Shown here piece by piece: positions 23,810-33,365 of a DNA stretch of 38,417 nucleotides (position 1 is the first letter of the stretch; each line of letters begins with the position of its first letter). Source of the DNA: an uncultured Collinsella sp. (GTDB lineage Bacteria; Actinomycetota; Coriobacteriia; Coriobacteriales; Coriobacteriaceae); contig CAAFGG010000031.1 of the NCBI GenBank assembly GCA_900762325.1, positions 1-38,417 on the forward strand, read 5' to 3'. The notes under the pieces are model-generated. The model was not told the DNA's origin, did not search any database, and was given only the letters and a program-made list of their open reading frames with translations. The translations under genes and the position numbers were made by a program.

Positions 23810-24829
23810 CTACTCGGCGTCCTTCAGGGGCGGCATGGGCTTCCAGTTGGGATCCTTAACGATCTTGCGGGCGTCCTTCATGCCGCGGCGCAGCGCCGGA
23901 ATGCCGGTCTTAAAGCATTTGTCGACTGCTGCCAGTCGAATGAACTCCTTGCAGAAGGTCGCGGCATTGCCCAGACGGAACAGCATGGGGTGGTAGTCAC
24001 CGTAGATCTGCATATAGCGAGCGAGGAAGCCTCGGTTGCGCATGATGTAGTAGCGGTTGGTGTCGCTCGTGGAGTTGAGCTGTCGTTTGCCGGCGATATC
24101 CCAGTTGGAGACGGCGCGGGCGCGCTTGAGCACCACGTCGGCAACCACGGCGGCGGGGAAGTGCTGGCTGGCCACGTAGCCGTAGCAGGCATCGTCGCCG
24201 TAGATAAAGAAGCGCGCGTCGGGCAGGCCAATCTTGTCGACCACGCGGCGCGAGAACATGCCGCCCTCAAAGCACAGTTGGTTCATGGTGCGGTAGCCCT
24301 CGGGCCCCAAGTCCCACTTGGCGATGGGGTTAGGGATGCCGAGCGAAAGGATGAGCTGGTACTGCCAAAAGAAAGCGCCGCCGTCAAAGTCCAGGCGCGA
24401 ACCCTGGATGACATCGTAGCGGTCGGTCCACTTGGCAAGACGCTCGATGCCTTCGGGGATGACGAGCACGTCGTCGTCCATCACCCAGAACCACTGGGCC
24501 CCCAGATCGTAGGCGCATTTAGTGCCGGCGGAGAAGCCACCCGCACCGCCGCCGTTTTCGAGTTGCGGGGCGTAGATGACACGGTCGGTGCCGCCCTGCG
24601 CGTCGGGCTGCTCGGTGTCGATGCCCCACAGGCTGGCCAGGCGCTCGTTGAATGCGGTGCACATGGCCTCGGTCTCGCGCGAATTCTCGTTATCGACAAT
24701 CACGATGCGCCAGGGCGTTGCCGTGAGCTCGGTCATGGAGTCGAACAGGTTGGCCAGGAGTTCCTGGCGCTTGTACGTAACGACAACGATGGCGAGCTTA
24801 TCGATGGGAGCGGGAAGGGTTGAAGGCAT
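23810..24829 (-). CDS. GT2 glycosyltransferase, GlfT1-like
   Basis: This 339-residue cytoplasmic glycosyltransferase belongs to family 2. IVVVTYKR opens the GT-A fold (14-21), followed by VDNENS (45-50), ENGGGAGGFSAG (91-102) and the metal-binding DDD at 118-120 in FWVMDDDV. The ENGGGAGG and DDD combination is typical of the galactofuranosyl/rhamnosyltransferase branch that includes mycobacterial GlfT1. The donor sugar is not determined. ATG at 24829 is the first good candidate; AAAGGA is about 11 bases upstream, rather far, and a GC-rich hairpin precedes it. It neighbours an acyltransferase and five further glycosyltransferases. Confidence 0.9.
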   Translation of the reverse strand: MPSTLPAPIDKLAIVVVTYKRQELLANLFDSMTELTATPWRIVIVDNENSRETEAMCTAFNERLASLWGIDTEQPDAQGGTDRVIYAPQLENGGGAGGFSAGTKCAYDLGAQWFWVMDDDVLVIPEGIERLAKWTDRYDVIQGSRLDFDGGAFFWQYQLILSLGIPNPIAKWDLGPEGYRTMNQLCFEGGMFSRRVVDKIGLPDARFFIYGDDACYGYVASQHFPAAVVADVVLKRARAVSNWDIAGKRQLNSTSDTNRYYIMRNRGFLARYMQIYGDYHPMLFRLGNAATFCKEFIRLAAVDKCFKTGIPALRRGMKDARKIVKDPNWKPMPPLKDAE

Positions 24830-24848
24830 GGGGCAATATATCCTTTCA

Positions 24849-24872
24849 CGCGCAGCGGGCGAGCGCTGCGCG
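24849..24872 (-). other. Hairpin upstream of the GlfT1-like ribosome site
   Basis: A perfect 9-bp stem (CGCGCAGCG with CGCTGCGCG) with a 6-nt loop sits in the predicted 5' leader, immediately upstream of the AAAGGA ribosome site. Confidence 0.5.
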
Positions 24873-24904
24873 GAAGCTATCGAATACGTCCTTGGGACTG
24901 TTCT

Positions 24905-24932
24905 ATTGTAAAGGCTCACCGCACCTTGTCGG
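24905..24932 (-). promoter_or_regulatory. Candidate promoter of the GlfT1-like gene
   Basis: On the minus strand CCGACA (24932-24927) and TACAAT (24910-24905) are 16 bp apart, giving a leader of about 70 nt that would include the 24849-24872 hairpin. Confidence 0.4.
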
Positions 24933-24999
24933 CAAGCTTTGAATAAAACGCAGGAACCTGCCACGGGTGTAGCGGCTTTGGCGTCTGACGGCAGCGTGT

Positions 25000-26130
25000 C
25001 TATTGCCGCTTGAGCTTGCGAGCGATAAGGCTTCTAGCTGCATCGATGATGAGAAGCGCCAGAGCAAAGACGATGCTAATGACGGTACCCGTGACGATAC
25101 ATATAGCTGCCGGGCTGTTTTGGCTGACCAGTATGTTTGCGAGCAGGGTGTTGAAGACGGGACGCCACAGGCTACTGGTGAGCGACTGCATCACATAGAA
25201 ACCGAGCGTGGCGGTCGATAAGGTGACGATGACACCTGCATTCCGCGGATTGCCTAAGGCCCTGCGTCGGGTAGCCGCAAAGAGCAGGGAGGCTGCAGCG
25301 AGGGCAAACGAGATCAACGAGGTCGATTTGTAGGAGAGGACTGCCATCGCCGTGAGGTTGCCGGTGAAGGAGAGTGCTCCTTCCAGGATGGTGGCGAGCG
25401 CCAAAATCGCAGCGAGCGACCGCATGCCCAAGGCGCCCACCCTGTCCGAATCCATGACATCGGTAACGTCGCGGAGCAGACCGCCAATCAAAAACGCGAT
25501 TACGTACGTGGCAGCGCTCATGAGCTTCTGGAGCCAAGAAAACTCGCCGGCGCTTGTCGTACTCATGGCGGCTATATACCCGTTAACAACAAATGCGAGG
25601 ATGCCAACGGCGATGGCCGTCGTCGTGTAGCTCTTCTGGGAGAGTCGACTCTTAGCCAGTCCAAACCATGGCGCCATGAAGACCGTGGCGGCATAGACCC
25701 AGATAAACTCAAGGCCTAGCGTGTACCAGTAGTGCGTGCTGAGGGTAACATCGGGAATGGGGGAGACGACTGTGGACCACGAGAGCGCCACGACACAATA
25801 AAACGCAGCGGGCATAACAACCTTGCCTAGGCGCTGCGCCGTCCGTTGCATTTGCGACTTCCACGTTGCCCCACCGTCCCAAGCACGCGCGGCTGAGGCG
25901 ATGAGAAAATAGCCCGAGATCATAAAGAAGACCTCGTTGGCCCAGCAGCCCAGCAGGTTAATAAAACCGAGCACGCCGGAATGGGGGAAGGCGGCAAGCG
26001 GCGCGTATTCCGGCAAGCCGACGCAGGTCGCTTGGAAGGTCCACTGAAAGGTGTGGAACACCGCGATGCCGGCGACCGCGACCAAACGCAGCGCTTCGAT
26101 GGGTATGTTGCGCGCGGCTTTGGGCTGCAT
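25000..26130 (-). CDS. Acyltransferase family 3 membrane protein
   Basis: The 376-residue integral membrane protein has about ten hydrophobic segments and fits the acyltransferase 3 (OafA/WecH) family, which adds acetyl or other acyl groups to surface glycans. The conserved N-terminal block with ALRLVAVAGIAVFH (H near residue 24) carries the usual catalytic histidine position, and FFMISGYFL follows at about 67-75. ATG at 26130 follows AAAGGA by five bases. The longer in-frame ATG at 26169 lies three bases from a TATAAT box, so it is probably not transcribed as a start. The gene is divergent to the glycosyltransferase operon and likely modifies its product. Confidence 0.9.
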   Translation of the reverse strand: MQPKAARNIPIEALRLVAVAGIAVFHTFQWTFQATCVGLPEYAPLAAFPHSGVLGFINLLGCWANEVFFMISGYFLIASAARAWDGGATWKSQMQRTAQRLGKVVMPAAFYCVVALSWSTVVSPIPDVTLSTHYWYTLGLEFIWVYAATVFMAPWFGLAKSRLSQKSYTTTAIAVGILAFVVNGYIAAMSTTSAGEFSWLQKLMSAATYVIAFLIGGLLRDVTDVMDSDRVGALGMRSLAAILALATILEGALSFTGNLTAMAVLSYKSTSLISFALAAASLLFAATRRRALGNPRNAGVIVTLSTATLGFYVMQSLTSSLWRPVFNTLLANILVSQNSPAAICIVTGTVISIVFALALLIIDAARSLIARKLKRQ

Positions 26131-26171
26131 GACGTCCTTTCGTATCGGTTTTTCCTCTGCGAGCTCCATAG

Positions 26172-26177
26172 ATTATA
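26172..26177 (-). promoter_or_regulatory. -10 box of the acyltransferase gene
   Basis: A perfect TATAAT on the minus strand lies 42 bp before the chosen ATG. No good -35 is seen 17 bp upstream (GTCAGC), so it may depend on an activator or on an alternative -35. Confidence 0.4.
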
Positions 26178-26243
26178 TAAACGCCGGCTGGCGCGCTGAC
26201 CCTTTGATACCATGAAACGACAGGTATTTCCTAAGGAGCACAT

Positions 26244-27347
26244 TTGTCTACTAACGTCTTTGGCAGCCCTGTTCTGTCGCTGCTTATCCCCATCTATAAC
26301 GTTCAGCGCTACCTGCGCGAGTGCCTCGATTCCGCCGTGGCGCAGACGCTCGTGGACATCGAAATCATCTGTATCAACGACGGCTCTACCGACAACTCGC
26401 CGGCGATTATCCGTGAGTACATGGAGCGCGACGCGCGTGTGAAGATGATCGACAAGGCAAACAGCGGCTACGGCGACTCGATGAACCGCGGCCTGGAGAT
26501 GGCCCGCGGCGAGTACGTGGGTATCTTGGAGTCCGACGACTTTATGGTGCCCGACGCGCTGGAGAAGCTCGTGTCGGCAGCCGAGGGCTGCAACGCCGAC
26601 TTTGCGAAGGCGAATTTTGACTTCTACTGGTCCAAACCCGAGGAGCGTCGCTCGCTGCACGAGATGTTTAGGCCCAAGGACTGCGGCAAACCGGTGCACC
26701 CAAGTGATACGACACAGTTCTTTAAGCAAAAGCCGTCTATTTGGTCGGCCGTCTACCGTCGCGATTTTCTCGAGCGCAACGGTATCAAGTTCTTGCCGAC
26801 CCCGGGTGCCTCTTTCCAGGACACGTCGTTTGCCTTTAAGGCGATCGCGTGCGCCGACAAGGCCATCTACCTGCACGATGCCGTGCTTTCGTATCGCCAG
26901 GACAACGAGAGCTCCTCGGTCAATTCTTCCGCTAAGGTCTTTTGCGTCAATGCCGAATACGCCGAGATCGAGCGTTGGGTTCGCGAGGATTACGCCCGCA
27001 ATCACGCAAGCGATGACGTCGCGCGCATGCTCAAGTTCAATCAGGTCATTAAGTACGATTCGTACATGTGGAACTACGTGCGTTTGGCGCCCGAGTTCTA
27101 TAAGGAGTTCCTGGTCCAGATGACCAAGGAGTTCCAGGCCGCCTTGGACGCGGGGGACTTTTCGCTGGACGATCTTAAGCCGTGGAAGCGTGCGAATCTT
27201 GCCGCCATCCTCAAGGATCCTGAGGGCTGGGTTGACGAGCATCCGAGCTTTGCGACGGACGGCGCCCTGGGGCGCGCCAAATACTACGCATCGGTTGGAG
27301 GCCCCGGCGTGGTCGCCGCTTTCCTCGTCGAATCGTTGAGGGGGTAG
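26244..27347 (+). CDS. GT2 glycosyltransferase, paralogue A
   Basis: The 367-residue family 2 glycosyltransferase starts with TTG at 26244, with AAGGAG seven bases upstream. Sequence motifs of the GT-A fold are ICINDGSTD (42-50) for nucleotide binding and ESDD (96-99) as the metal site, with a conserved KPSIWSAVYRRDFL block near 155-168. The C-terminal third is helical with a hydrophobic end. It is the first gene of the five-gene plus-strand glycan operon, 6 bp from the next gene. Residues 18-101 differ from paralogue B (28469) at only five positions of 84. Confidence 0.93.
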   Translation: MSTNVFGSPVLSLLIPIYNVQRYLRECLDSAVAQTLVDIEIICINDGSTDNSPAIIREYMERDARVKMIDKANSGYGDSMNRGLEMARGEYVGILESDDFMVPDALEKLVSAAEGCNADFAKANFDFYWSKPEERRSLHEMFRPKDCGKPVHPSDTTQFFKQKPSIWSAVYRRDFLERNGIKFLPTPGASFQDTSFAFKAIACADKAIYLHDAVLSYRQDNESSSVNSSAKVFCVNAEYAEIERWVREDYARNHASDDVARMLKFNQVIKYDSYMWNYVRLAPEFYKEFLVQMTKEFQAALDAGDFSLDDLKPWKRANLAAILKDPEGWVDEHPSFATDGALGRAKYYASVGGPGVVAAFLVESLRG

Positions 27348-27353
27348 GTTGGC

Positions 27354-28394
27354 ATGGGTGAGGCTTTGACCCCCAAAGCGACCGTTGTCGTTCCCGTATA
27401 CAACTCGGCGCGCTCGATTCAGCGATGCCTCGATTCGCTGCTGGCCCAGTCTGAGCGCTCGATTCAGGTTGTCTGCGTCAACGACGGTTCAACTGACGAT
27501 TCGTTGAACGTGTTGCGCCAGGTTGCGCAAGCCGACGATCGCGTACTGGTGATTGACCAGAAAAACGCGGGCGTCTCGTGTGCTCGAAATGCCGGTATCG
27601 ATGCGGCCGAGGGCGAGGTCGTCTTTTTTGTAGACGCCGACGATTACATCGATGCCCAGACGGTCGAGCGTGTGCTGCAGGCCATGTCATCGTCGGATGC
27701 CGAGGTCGCCGTTTTTGGCGGCGTCTGCGAGCCCGCCGATGCCGCTCCCAAACGCGTCCAGCAGCTTATGAGCCCCAAAGCGGGTGCCTTCGGCGCCCGT
27801 GATCCACAACTGCTGTTCCATGCGAACGCGCAGCCCTATGCCTGCCGCGCGGCTTTTTCGCGCGAGCTGCTCAATCGCGAAGGTATTCGCTTCGCCCCCG
27901 GCTTGGCCTTGGGAGAGGACGTTGTATTCCAGTTTGCGGCCTATGCGCTTGCCCGCAAGACCGTCGTCATGCCGGACAAGTTCTATCACTACGTGATGGA
28001 GAGCGACTCGGCAACGCACGAGTTCAACAGTGCCGATGCTCGCGCCAAAAAGCTTGATGCCCATATGATGATGCTCGAGGATGTCTTGGAGGATTGGGCT
28101 GCCTACGGTCTTTTGGACTTGTGCCCCGGCGAGCTGGTCACCTGGTTTTTGGACCTTATCGTGTTTGACTTGGCGCGCCTGGATGCTGATGACTTTCACC
28201 GCATTGCCGGTCGCGTCAACAGGGCTTTCACGACGTTTTTGGGAACGGAGTGGGCGGATGCACCTGTTAAGGGCGCCGTTCGCCGTGTTGCCCACAAGCT
28301 TGTAGCGGCGACGTCGGGCGTCTCGATGGCGGACGCCACGCTGTTCTATCTTTCGACTCGCGGTCTCAAAGTCTGCCTGGAGCGCTTCCTCTAA
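27354..28394 (+). CDS. GT2 glycosyltransferase
   Basis: The 346-residue family 2 enzyme begins at ATG 27354 after a GGGTAGG site. Key motifs are VVVPVYNS (11-18), VNDGSTDDS (42-50) and the metal-binding VDADDY (93-98), with NAGVSCARNAGI in between. This is the classic SpsA/WcaA layout. The last 150 residues vary in this family and give acceptor specificity. It is more distant from the flanking paralogues A and B, so it likely adds a different sugar. It lies 6 bp after paralogue A and 74 bp before paralogue B. Confidence 0.93.
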   Translation: MGEALTPKATVVVPVYNSARSIQRCLDSLLAQSERSIQVVCVNDGSTDDSLNVLRQVAQADDRVLVIDQKNAGVSCARNAGIDAAEGEVVFFVDADDYIDAQTVERVLQAMSSSDAEVAVFGGVCEPADAAPKRVQQLMSPKAGAFGARDPQLLFHANAQPYACRAAFSRELLNREGIRFAPGLALGEDVVFQFAAYALARKTVVMPDKFYHYVMESDSATHEFNSADARAKKLDAHMMMLEDVLEDWAAYGLLDLCPGELVTWFLDLIVFDLARLDADDFHRIAGRVNRAFTTFLGTEWADAPVKGAVRRVAHKLVAATSGVSMADATLFYLSTRGLKVCLERFL

Positions 28395-28468
28395 TTCCAA
28401 GCGCTGCCGCCCGCCGCAACTTGGCTGCTAAAATGACCCTGTTACACGCTATTCAACAGGAGGTTCTC

Positions 28469-29587
28469 TTGCAGAACTCTGATACCCCTAAAGTTTCGCT
28501 GCTTGTCCCTATCTGTAACGTTGAGCGCTACCTGCGCGAGTGCCTCGATTCCGCCGTTGCGCAGACGCTCGAGGACATCGAGATCATCTGCATCAACGAC
28601 GGATCCACCGACAGTTCGCCGGATATCATCCGCGAGTACATGGAGCGCGACGCGCGCGTCAAGATGATCGACAAGGCCAACAGCGGCTACGGTGACTCGA
28701 TGAACCGCGGTTTGGAGATGGCCCGCGGTGAGTACGTAGGCATCTTGGAGTCCGATGACTTTATGTTTGAGGACTCGCTTCAAAAGTTGGTTGCCAAGGC
28801 AGATGCCGAGCATGCCGATGTGGTCAAAGGCGATTTCTACCTGTATTGGTCCACGCCCAGCGAGCGCCGTGAGCTTTTTGGGATTGTCGACGAGCATATG
28901 ACGGGTGCGGCGTATCGCCCCGTCGATCGCCCGGGCATCTTCTACCGCAAGCCTTCCATTTGGTCGGCCATCTATCGCCGTGAGTTCCTTAACGACAATC
29001 AGATTCGCTTTCTTCCCACGCCGGGCGCCTCGTATCAGGACGCAGGCTTTAACTTTAAGGTTTGGGCGTGCGCCGAGCGCTCCGCGTTTATTGCTGATCC
29101 CATTTTGTGCTATCGCCAGGATAACGAGAAGAGCTCCGTTAATTCGCCCAACAAGGTGTTTTGCGTATGTGACGAATATGCTGAGATGCAGCGCTTTTTG
29201 GACGAGCGCCCCGAGCTCAAGGTTCAGCTCCAGGGCATTTTGATGCGCATGAAGGTCGATACGTACCGCTGGAATGACGAGCGCTTGGTCGATGAGCTGC
29301 GCGAGCAGTTTTGGAAGAAGGCCTCGCCCGAGCTCAAGGCCGATTGGGATGCCGGTCGCTTTGATCTGTCGCTGTTCGATCCGCGCGGCGAGACCGATTT
29401 GCGCCTGATGGTCAAGTCGCCCCGCGCCTATATCGATTCGCGCTTTGACTTTAAGAAGCCGGGCAAGCTCAATACGTTTAAGCACTACTTTAAGATCGGC
29501 GGCCTGCCGCTGGTCTGGCGCGTGCTGACGTATCAGCGTACCTACGGCGACAACCCGCATCCCGATGACGTGCCTGCGGCACAGTAG
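28469..29587 (+). CDS. GT2 glycosyltransferase, paralogue B
   Basis: The 372-residue enzyme starts with TTG at 28469, five bases after AGGAGG; the longer in-frame ATG at 28421 has no such site. It has ICINDGSTD (40-48), ESDD (94-97), KPSIWSAIYRREFL near 154-167, and a tail distinct from paralogue A. A TAAAAT box preceded by TGC (28426-28434) in the gap before it could be an internal promoter. Near-identity to paralogue A over the first 100 residues suggests a recent duplication or gene conversion, with divergence in the acceptor half. Confidence 0.93.
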   Translation: MQNSDTPKVSLLVPICNVERYLRECLDSAVAQTLEDIEIICINDGSTDSSPDIIREYMERDARVKMIDKANSGYGDSMNRGLEMARGEYVGILESDDFMFEDSLQKLVAKADAEHADVVKGDFYLYWSTPSERRELFGIVDEHMTGAAYRPVDRPGIFYRKPSIWSAIYRREFLNDNQIRFLPTPGASYQDAGFNFKVWACAERSAFIADPILCYRQDNEKSSVNSPNKVFCVCDEYAEMQRFLDERPELKVQLQGILMRMKVDTYRWNDERLVDELREQFWKKASPELKADWDAGRFDLSLFDPRGETDLRLMVKSPRAYIDSRFDFKKPGKLNTFKHYFKIGGLPLVWRVLTYQRTYGDNPHPDDVPAAQ

Positions 29588-29599
29588 GAGCGCGTGACC

Positions 29600-30667
29600 A
29601 TGGATACTCCTAAGATTTCCGTTGTCGTGCCCATCTATAAGGTGGAGGAGTGCCTGGGCTGGTGCCTGGACTCCCTGCTTGCGCAGGACATGCCCGATTG
29701 GGAAGGCGTGCTGGTCAACGATGGCTCGCCGGATGGCTCGCGCGACATCGCGGCCGCCTACTGCGAAAAGGACGCGCGTTTTACGCTGGTTGATAAGCCC
29801 AACGGCGGCCTGTCGAGCGCGCGCAATGCGGGCATCGCTGCGTCCACGGCGCCTGTCGTTGCATTTTTGGATTCCGATGACCGCTTTACGCCCGACGCGT
29901 GCCGCGTGATCGTCGATGCCTTTGAGCGCGAGGATTGCGACGTTTTGACCTTTGGCGCGAACCCGTATCCGCTGGAGGCGGGGTATCCGTGGCTTAACTA
30001 TGTGCTGAGCCCGCGCGATGTGTCGTTTGAGGGCTATAGCTCTGACCTGCTGTTTAAGGAAGCGTCTCGTCCCTTTGCATGGCGCACCGCCTGCAAGCGC
30101 GAGTTTTTGCTCAATAACGGGATCGTTTTCGACGAAACCGTCAAGTATGGCGAGGACCAGGTCTTCGACCTTGCCGTGTACGGTCGTTCGCGCAAGACTA
30201 CGCTTATCTCGAACAAGCTGTACGGCTATCGCGTAGCGCGCAAGGGTTCGCTCATGGACGCCATGCGCTACGACGACGAGACGCGTCTGCTGGAACATGT
30301 GAAGATTTACTCCGCGGTGCTGACTGACTGGCGGCGCGACGGTCTCGATGCTCAGCATGCCGAGGACCTGGCATATTTCCTGTGCGATCTGGTGCTGTAC
30401 GACGCGCTCAGGTTGCTGGGTTCGGACTGCGGCAAGGTGATCGCTGCCGTGGCGGCAGTGCTTAACGGCTCTGCTGTAAGTAGCGATGCCGCGCTCGCAC
30501 AATGCGCTCCTGCTGTCGCCGCTATGGTGCGTGCGGCACTTACCGGCAAGGCTCCCAATGCTCGTGCGTGCAAAAAGCTCATGTTCGATTACGACGTCTT
30601 GAGGTTTGGGCGCCTGGGCGCGTGCAAGCGCATGGCCGCGAATGCCCTGGGAAAGCGAGAAGTGTAG
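29600..30667 (+). CDS. GT2 glycosyltransferase
   Basis: The 355-residue family 2 enzyme starts at ATG 29600 with AGGAG nine bases upstream; a GTG at 29594 is possible but only three bases from that site. Motifs are VVVPIYKV (8-15), VNDGSPDGS (39-47), PNGGLSSARNAGI (67-79) and LDSDDRF (90-96). It is separated from the previous stop by 12 bases and from the following gene by two. It is unlike the A/B paralogues in its second half. Confidence 0.93.
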   Translation: MDTPKISVVVPIYKVEECLGWCLDSLLAQDMPDWEGVLVNDGSPDGSRDIAAAYCEKDARFTLVDKPNGGLSSARNAGIAASTAPVVAFLDSDDRFTPDACRVIVDAFEREDCDVLTFGANPYPLEAGYPWLNYVLSPRDVSFEGYSSDLLFKEASRPFAWRTACKREFLLNNGIVFDETVKYGEDQVFDLAVYGRSRKTTLISNKLYGYRVARKGSLMDAMRYDDETRLLEHVKIYSAVLTDWRRDGLDAQHAEDLAYFLCDLVLYDALRLLGSDCGKVIAAVAAVLNGSAVSSDAALAQCAPAVAAMVRAALTGKAPNARACKKLMFDYDVLRFGRLGACKRMAANALGKREV

Positions 30668-30669
30668 AG

Positions 30670-33156
30670 ATGAGTATCAAGCGTTTGGCGCTTTGCCGCA
30701 GCCAGGGCCGTCTGTTTGTTCTGCTTCGTTTTGCGGGCATGGATGTCGCGGAGATTATTGAGTGCGAGGGCTCCCAGGCTTTTGCCCACGCGACGACCAA
30801 TGGTGCCAGCGTGCCATCGCTGGCACTCCCGGTCGATCATGGCCGTGTGCTGGCAATCTGTCCTTCGGTTGCCGACTATGAGCGCGAGCTTGCCGTCTTG
30901 GTGCTGCCGTTTTTGGAGGGCTCTGCGATCGACGCCGAGTTTGCATCCGGTGGCCAGAAGCTGGGATCCATTCGCCTCGATAGCCGTAAGGCTAAGCTGG
31001 AATCCAAGATTAACTACAAGGCTAAGCCTGCGTTGTGTGCACTTGTCCGTGATGCGCAGCGCGGCGAGTGCTGCGGCCGCTACGAGATCGATGCCGTCCG
31101 ATATCTTCCGGCCGATTCGGGCGCCGTGTGGCGCTATGAGGTCACATGGGCGGGAGGCCCCCAGTGCACGCCCCAGCTTAGGATTCTCGATACGCGTATG
31201 AATGCCATCGATGCCACGGTGCATGTGTTTGAGTCGCAGGTCGACGTGCCGCAGCAGAACGGATGCTGCGTCAATAAAACGTATCTGAGCGTGGAGATGC
31301 CTGAGGACATTCGAGACTTTGTCGCGATTGCAACTGATCCTGCGGGCCAGATTCAGAGCGGTTTTTGCGCCATGGATGGCCGCCTGTACAACGGCATGGT
31401 CGACGACAGCTGGAATCGCTTGAAGGATGCGCGCGCGGACGACGCGGCCTATCGCCGTTGGTTTGAGCAGCATCGCGCAAAGCCGGGCGACCTGGCGTGT
31501 CAGCGCGTCGCCGTGGCGGCATTCGCCTACAGGCCACTCTTGAGCATTGTGGTGCCGTGCTACAAGACCGATCGGGTCTATCTGCGCGAGCTGCTGGACT
31601 CGGTGCTTGCGCAGAGCTATGACAACTGGGAATTGCTGCTGATGGACGCCTCGCCCGAATGGGATGCGGTGGGCAATCTTGCGGCTGCCGCTCACGACGG
31701 GCGCGTCCGTCGCATCGAGCTGCCCGGTAACGGCGGCATCGTGGTCAACACCAACGCTGGCATTCAGCAGGCGACGGGTGACTACATCGCATTTTTGGAC
31801 CACGACGACATTTTGGAGCCGGATGCGTTGTTCCACTATGTTGCCGCTCTGAACAAGGGCGCCAAGGGCGAGCGCCCCCAGGTCCTATTCTGCGACGAGG
31901 ACATGTTCCAGAAAACGGGGGAGTGGGGCCAGCCGGTCTTTAAGACGCGGCTCAACGTCGATCTGCTCTATAGCCATAACTGCGTGACGCATTTCCTGAT
32001 GGTAGAGAAGGCGCTTATCGATCGTATTGGCATGTCTCCGGAAGATGTTGCGGGCGCCCAGGATTACGACCTTACGCTCCGCTGTCTGGCGGCGGGCGCA
32101 CGGTTTGAGCATGTTGCTCACGTGTTGTATCACTGGCGCGTGCACCCCGGTTCCACCGCCGACGGTTCTGCCGATAGCAAGCCGTATGCTATTGAAGCTG
32201 GGCGCCTTGCGCTGCAGCGCCACTTTAACGCGCTGGGCATTTGCGGAACAGTCGAGGAGACCGAGACGCCGTTTGTCTATCGCATGCGCTATGCGCTGCC
32301 GGAGTCTGCGCCGCTGGTGAGCATTGTGATTCCCACCAAGGACCACGTTGAGACGCTCGATGCCTGTGTGATGTCGATTGCCCAGAAGGCCACGTATACC
32401 AATTACGAGATCGTCTTGGTGGAGAACAACAGCGAAGCCCCGGAGACGTTTGCGTATTACGAAACCCTGCCAGAGCGCGTGGCTGCAGCATCCGAAGGCA
32501 AGGGCATCGCGCGCGTTGTGTACTGGCCGGGCGAGTTCAATTACTCTCAGATCATTAACTTTGGCGTGGAGCATGCCAAGGGTGATTACCTGCTGCTGCT
32601 CAACAACGATACCGAGGTCATAAGCCCCGACTTTATAGAAGTGATGATGGGGTATCTGCAGCGTCCCGATGCGGGCGTGGTGGGGGCCAAGCTCTATTTT
32701 GCCGATCATCTGGTGCAGCATGCCGGCATTGTGGTTGGCGTGCGTGGCGCACTTGCCCATGCCAACCAGGACTTCTCGGTCAAGCGCGAGGGCTACCTTG
32801 CCCGTGCTGTGCGTCCCGGCAACTTTAGCGCCGTAACGGGTGCCTGCCAGATGGTCCGTCGCGATGTATTTGAGCAGGTCGGAGGCTACAACGAGGAATT
32901 CGCCGTCGGCTTTAACGACGCGGACTTTTGCCTGCGCGCGTGGGAGGCGGGCTTCCGCACTATCTTTACGCCCTATGCCGAGCTGTACCACTACGAGTTC
33001 ACCTCGCGCGGCAGGGAAGAGGCCAACGAGGAAAAGCTGCGTCGCTGGAAGCGCGAGCAGGCACTGTTCATGCAACGCTGGCCGGAGTTCTTCCTCAGCG
33101 GCGATTCGTGGTTGGGGCCAAACCTATCTGCCGAGAGCGAGTATTTCTCGTATTAA
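30670..33156 (+). CDS. Two-domain GT2 glycosyltransferase
   Basis: The 828-residue protein has two glycosyltransferase family 2 domains in one chain. An N-terminal region of about 280 residues is not a family I recognise. GT domain 1 runs from about 288 (LLSIVVPCYKTD) with LDHDD at 376-380; domain 2 from about 547 (LVSIVIPTKD) with NNDTE at about 644-648, ending in GGYNEEFAVGFNDADFCLR near 740-758. The ATG at 30670 sits two bases after the previous stop. Double-domain enzymes of this kind occur in rhamnan and O-antigen synthesis, where they add alternating linkages. Two short pieces of a relative lie downstream at 34636 and 36751. Confidence 0.92.
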   Translation: MSIKRLALCRSQGRLFVLLRFAGMDVAEIIECEGSQAFAHATTNGASVPSLALPVDHGRVLAICPSVADYERELAVLVLPFLEGSAIDAEFASGGQKLGSIRLDSRKAKLESKINYKAKPALCALVRDAQRGECCGRYEIDAVRYLPADSGAVWRYEVTWAGGPQCTPQLRILDTRMNAIDATVHVFESQVDVPQQNGCCVNKTYLSVEMPEDIRDFVAIATDPAGQIQSGFCAMDGRLYNGMVDDSWNRLKDARADDAAYRRWFEQHRAKPGDLACQRVAVAAFAYRPLLSIVVPCYKTDRVYLRELLDSVLAQSYDNWELLLMDASPEWDAVGNLAAAAHDGRVRRIELPGNGGIVVNTNAGIQQATGDYIAFLDHDDILEPDALFHYVAALNKGAKGERPQVLFCDEDMFQKTGEWGQPVFKTRLNVDLLYSHNCVTHFLMVEKALIDRIGMSPEDVAGAQDYDLTLRCLAAGARFEHVAHVLYHWRVHPGSTADGSADSKPYAIEAGRLALQRHFNALGICGTVEETETPFVYRMRYALPESAPLVSIVIPTKDHVETLDACVMSIAQKATYTNYEIVLVENNSEAPETFAYYETLPERVAAASEGKGIARVVYWPGEFNYSQIINFGVEHAKGDYLLLLNNDTEVISPDFIEVMMGYLQRPDAGVVGAKLYFADHLVQHAGIVVGVRGALAHANQDFSVKREGYLARAVRPGNFSAVTGACQMVRRDVFEQVGGYNEEFAVGFNDADFCLRAWEAGFRTIFTPYAELYHYEFTSRGREEANEEKLRRWKREQALFMQRWPEFFLSGDSWLGPNLSAESEYFSY

Positions 33157-33365
33157 GGCAATGGGTTTAGGAAGTCCTGAACTTTCTTTCGCTATGAGCT
33201 TGGAAGAAAGCAATGGTGGACTACTAACTAAGTCATATTACGAAAGCTCGATACTTCCGTGATAAGTTTATACAGCCTTATATAACTCGATATTAATCGA
33301 TATAGTCTGCGATAATTATTTAAACGATGATTGGCTGTTAATCGATTCCCTAGAAAGGCAAACAA

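Noticed and set aside
28442..30502. A 686-residue minus-strand frame across the glycosyltransferases
   Set aside because: Antisense to two clear GT2 genes; no family motifs.
33157..33365. A regulatory array of CGATAT repeats upstream of the AAA ATPase
   Set aside because: The copies are few, short and irregularly spaced in an AT-rich stretch, so chance is sufficient.
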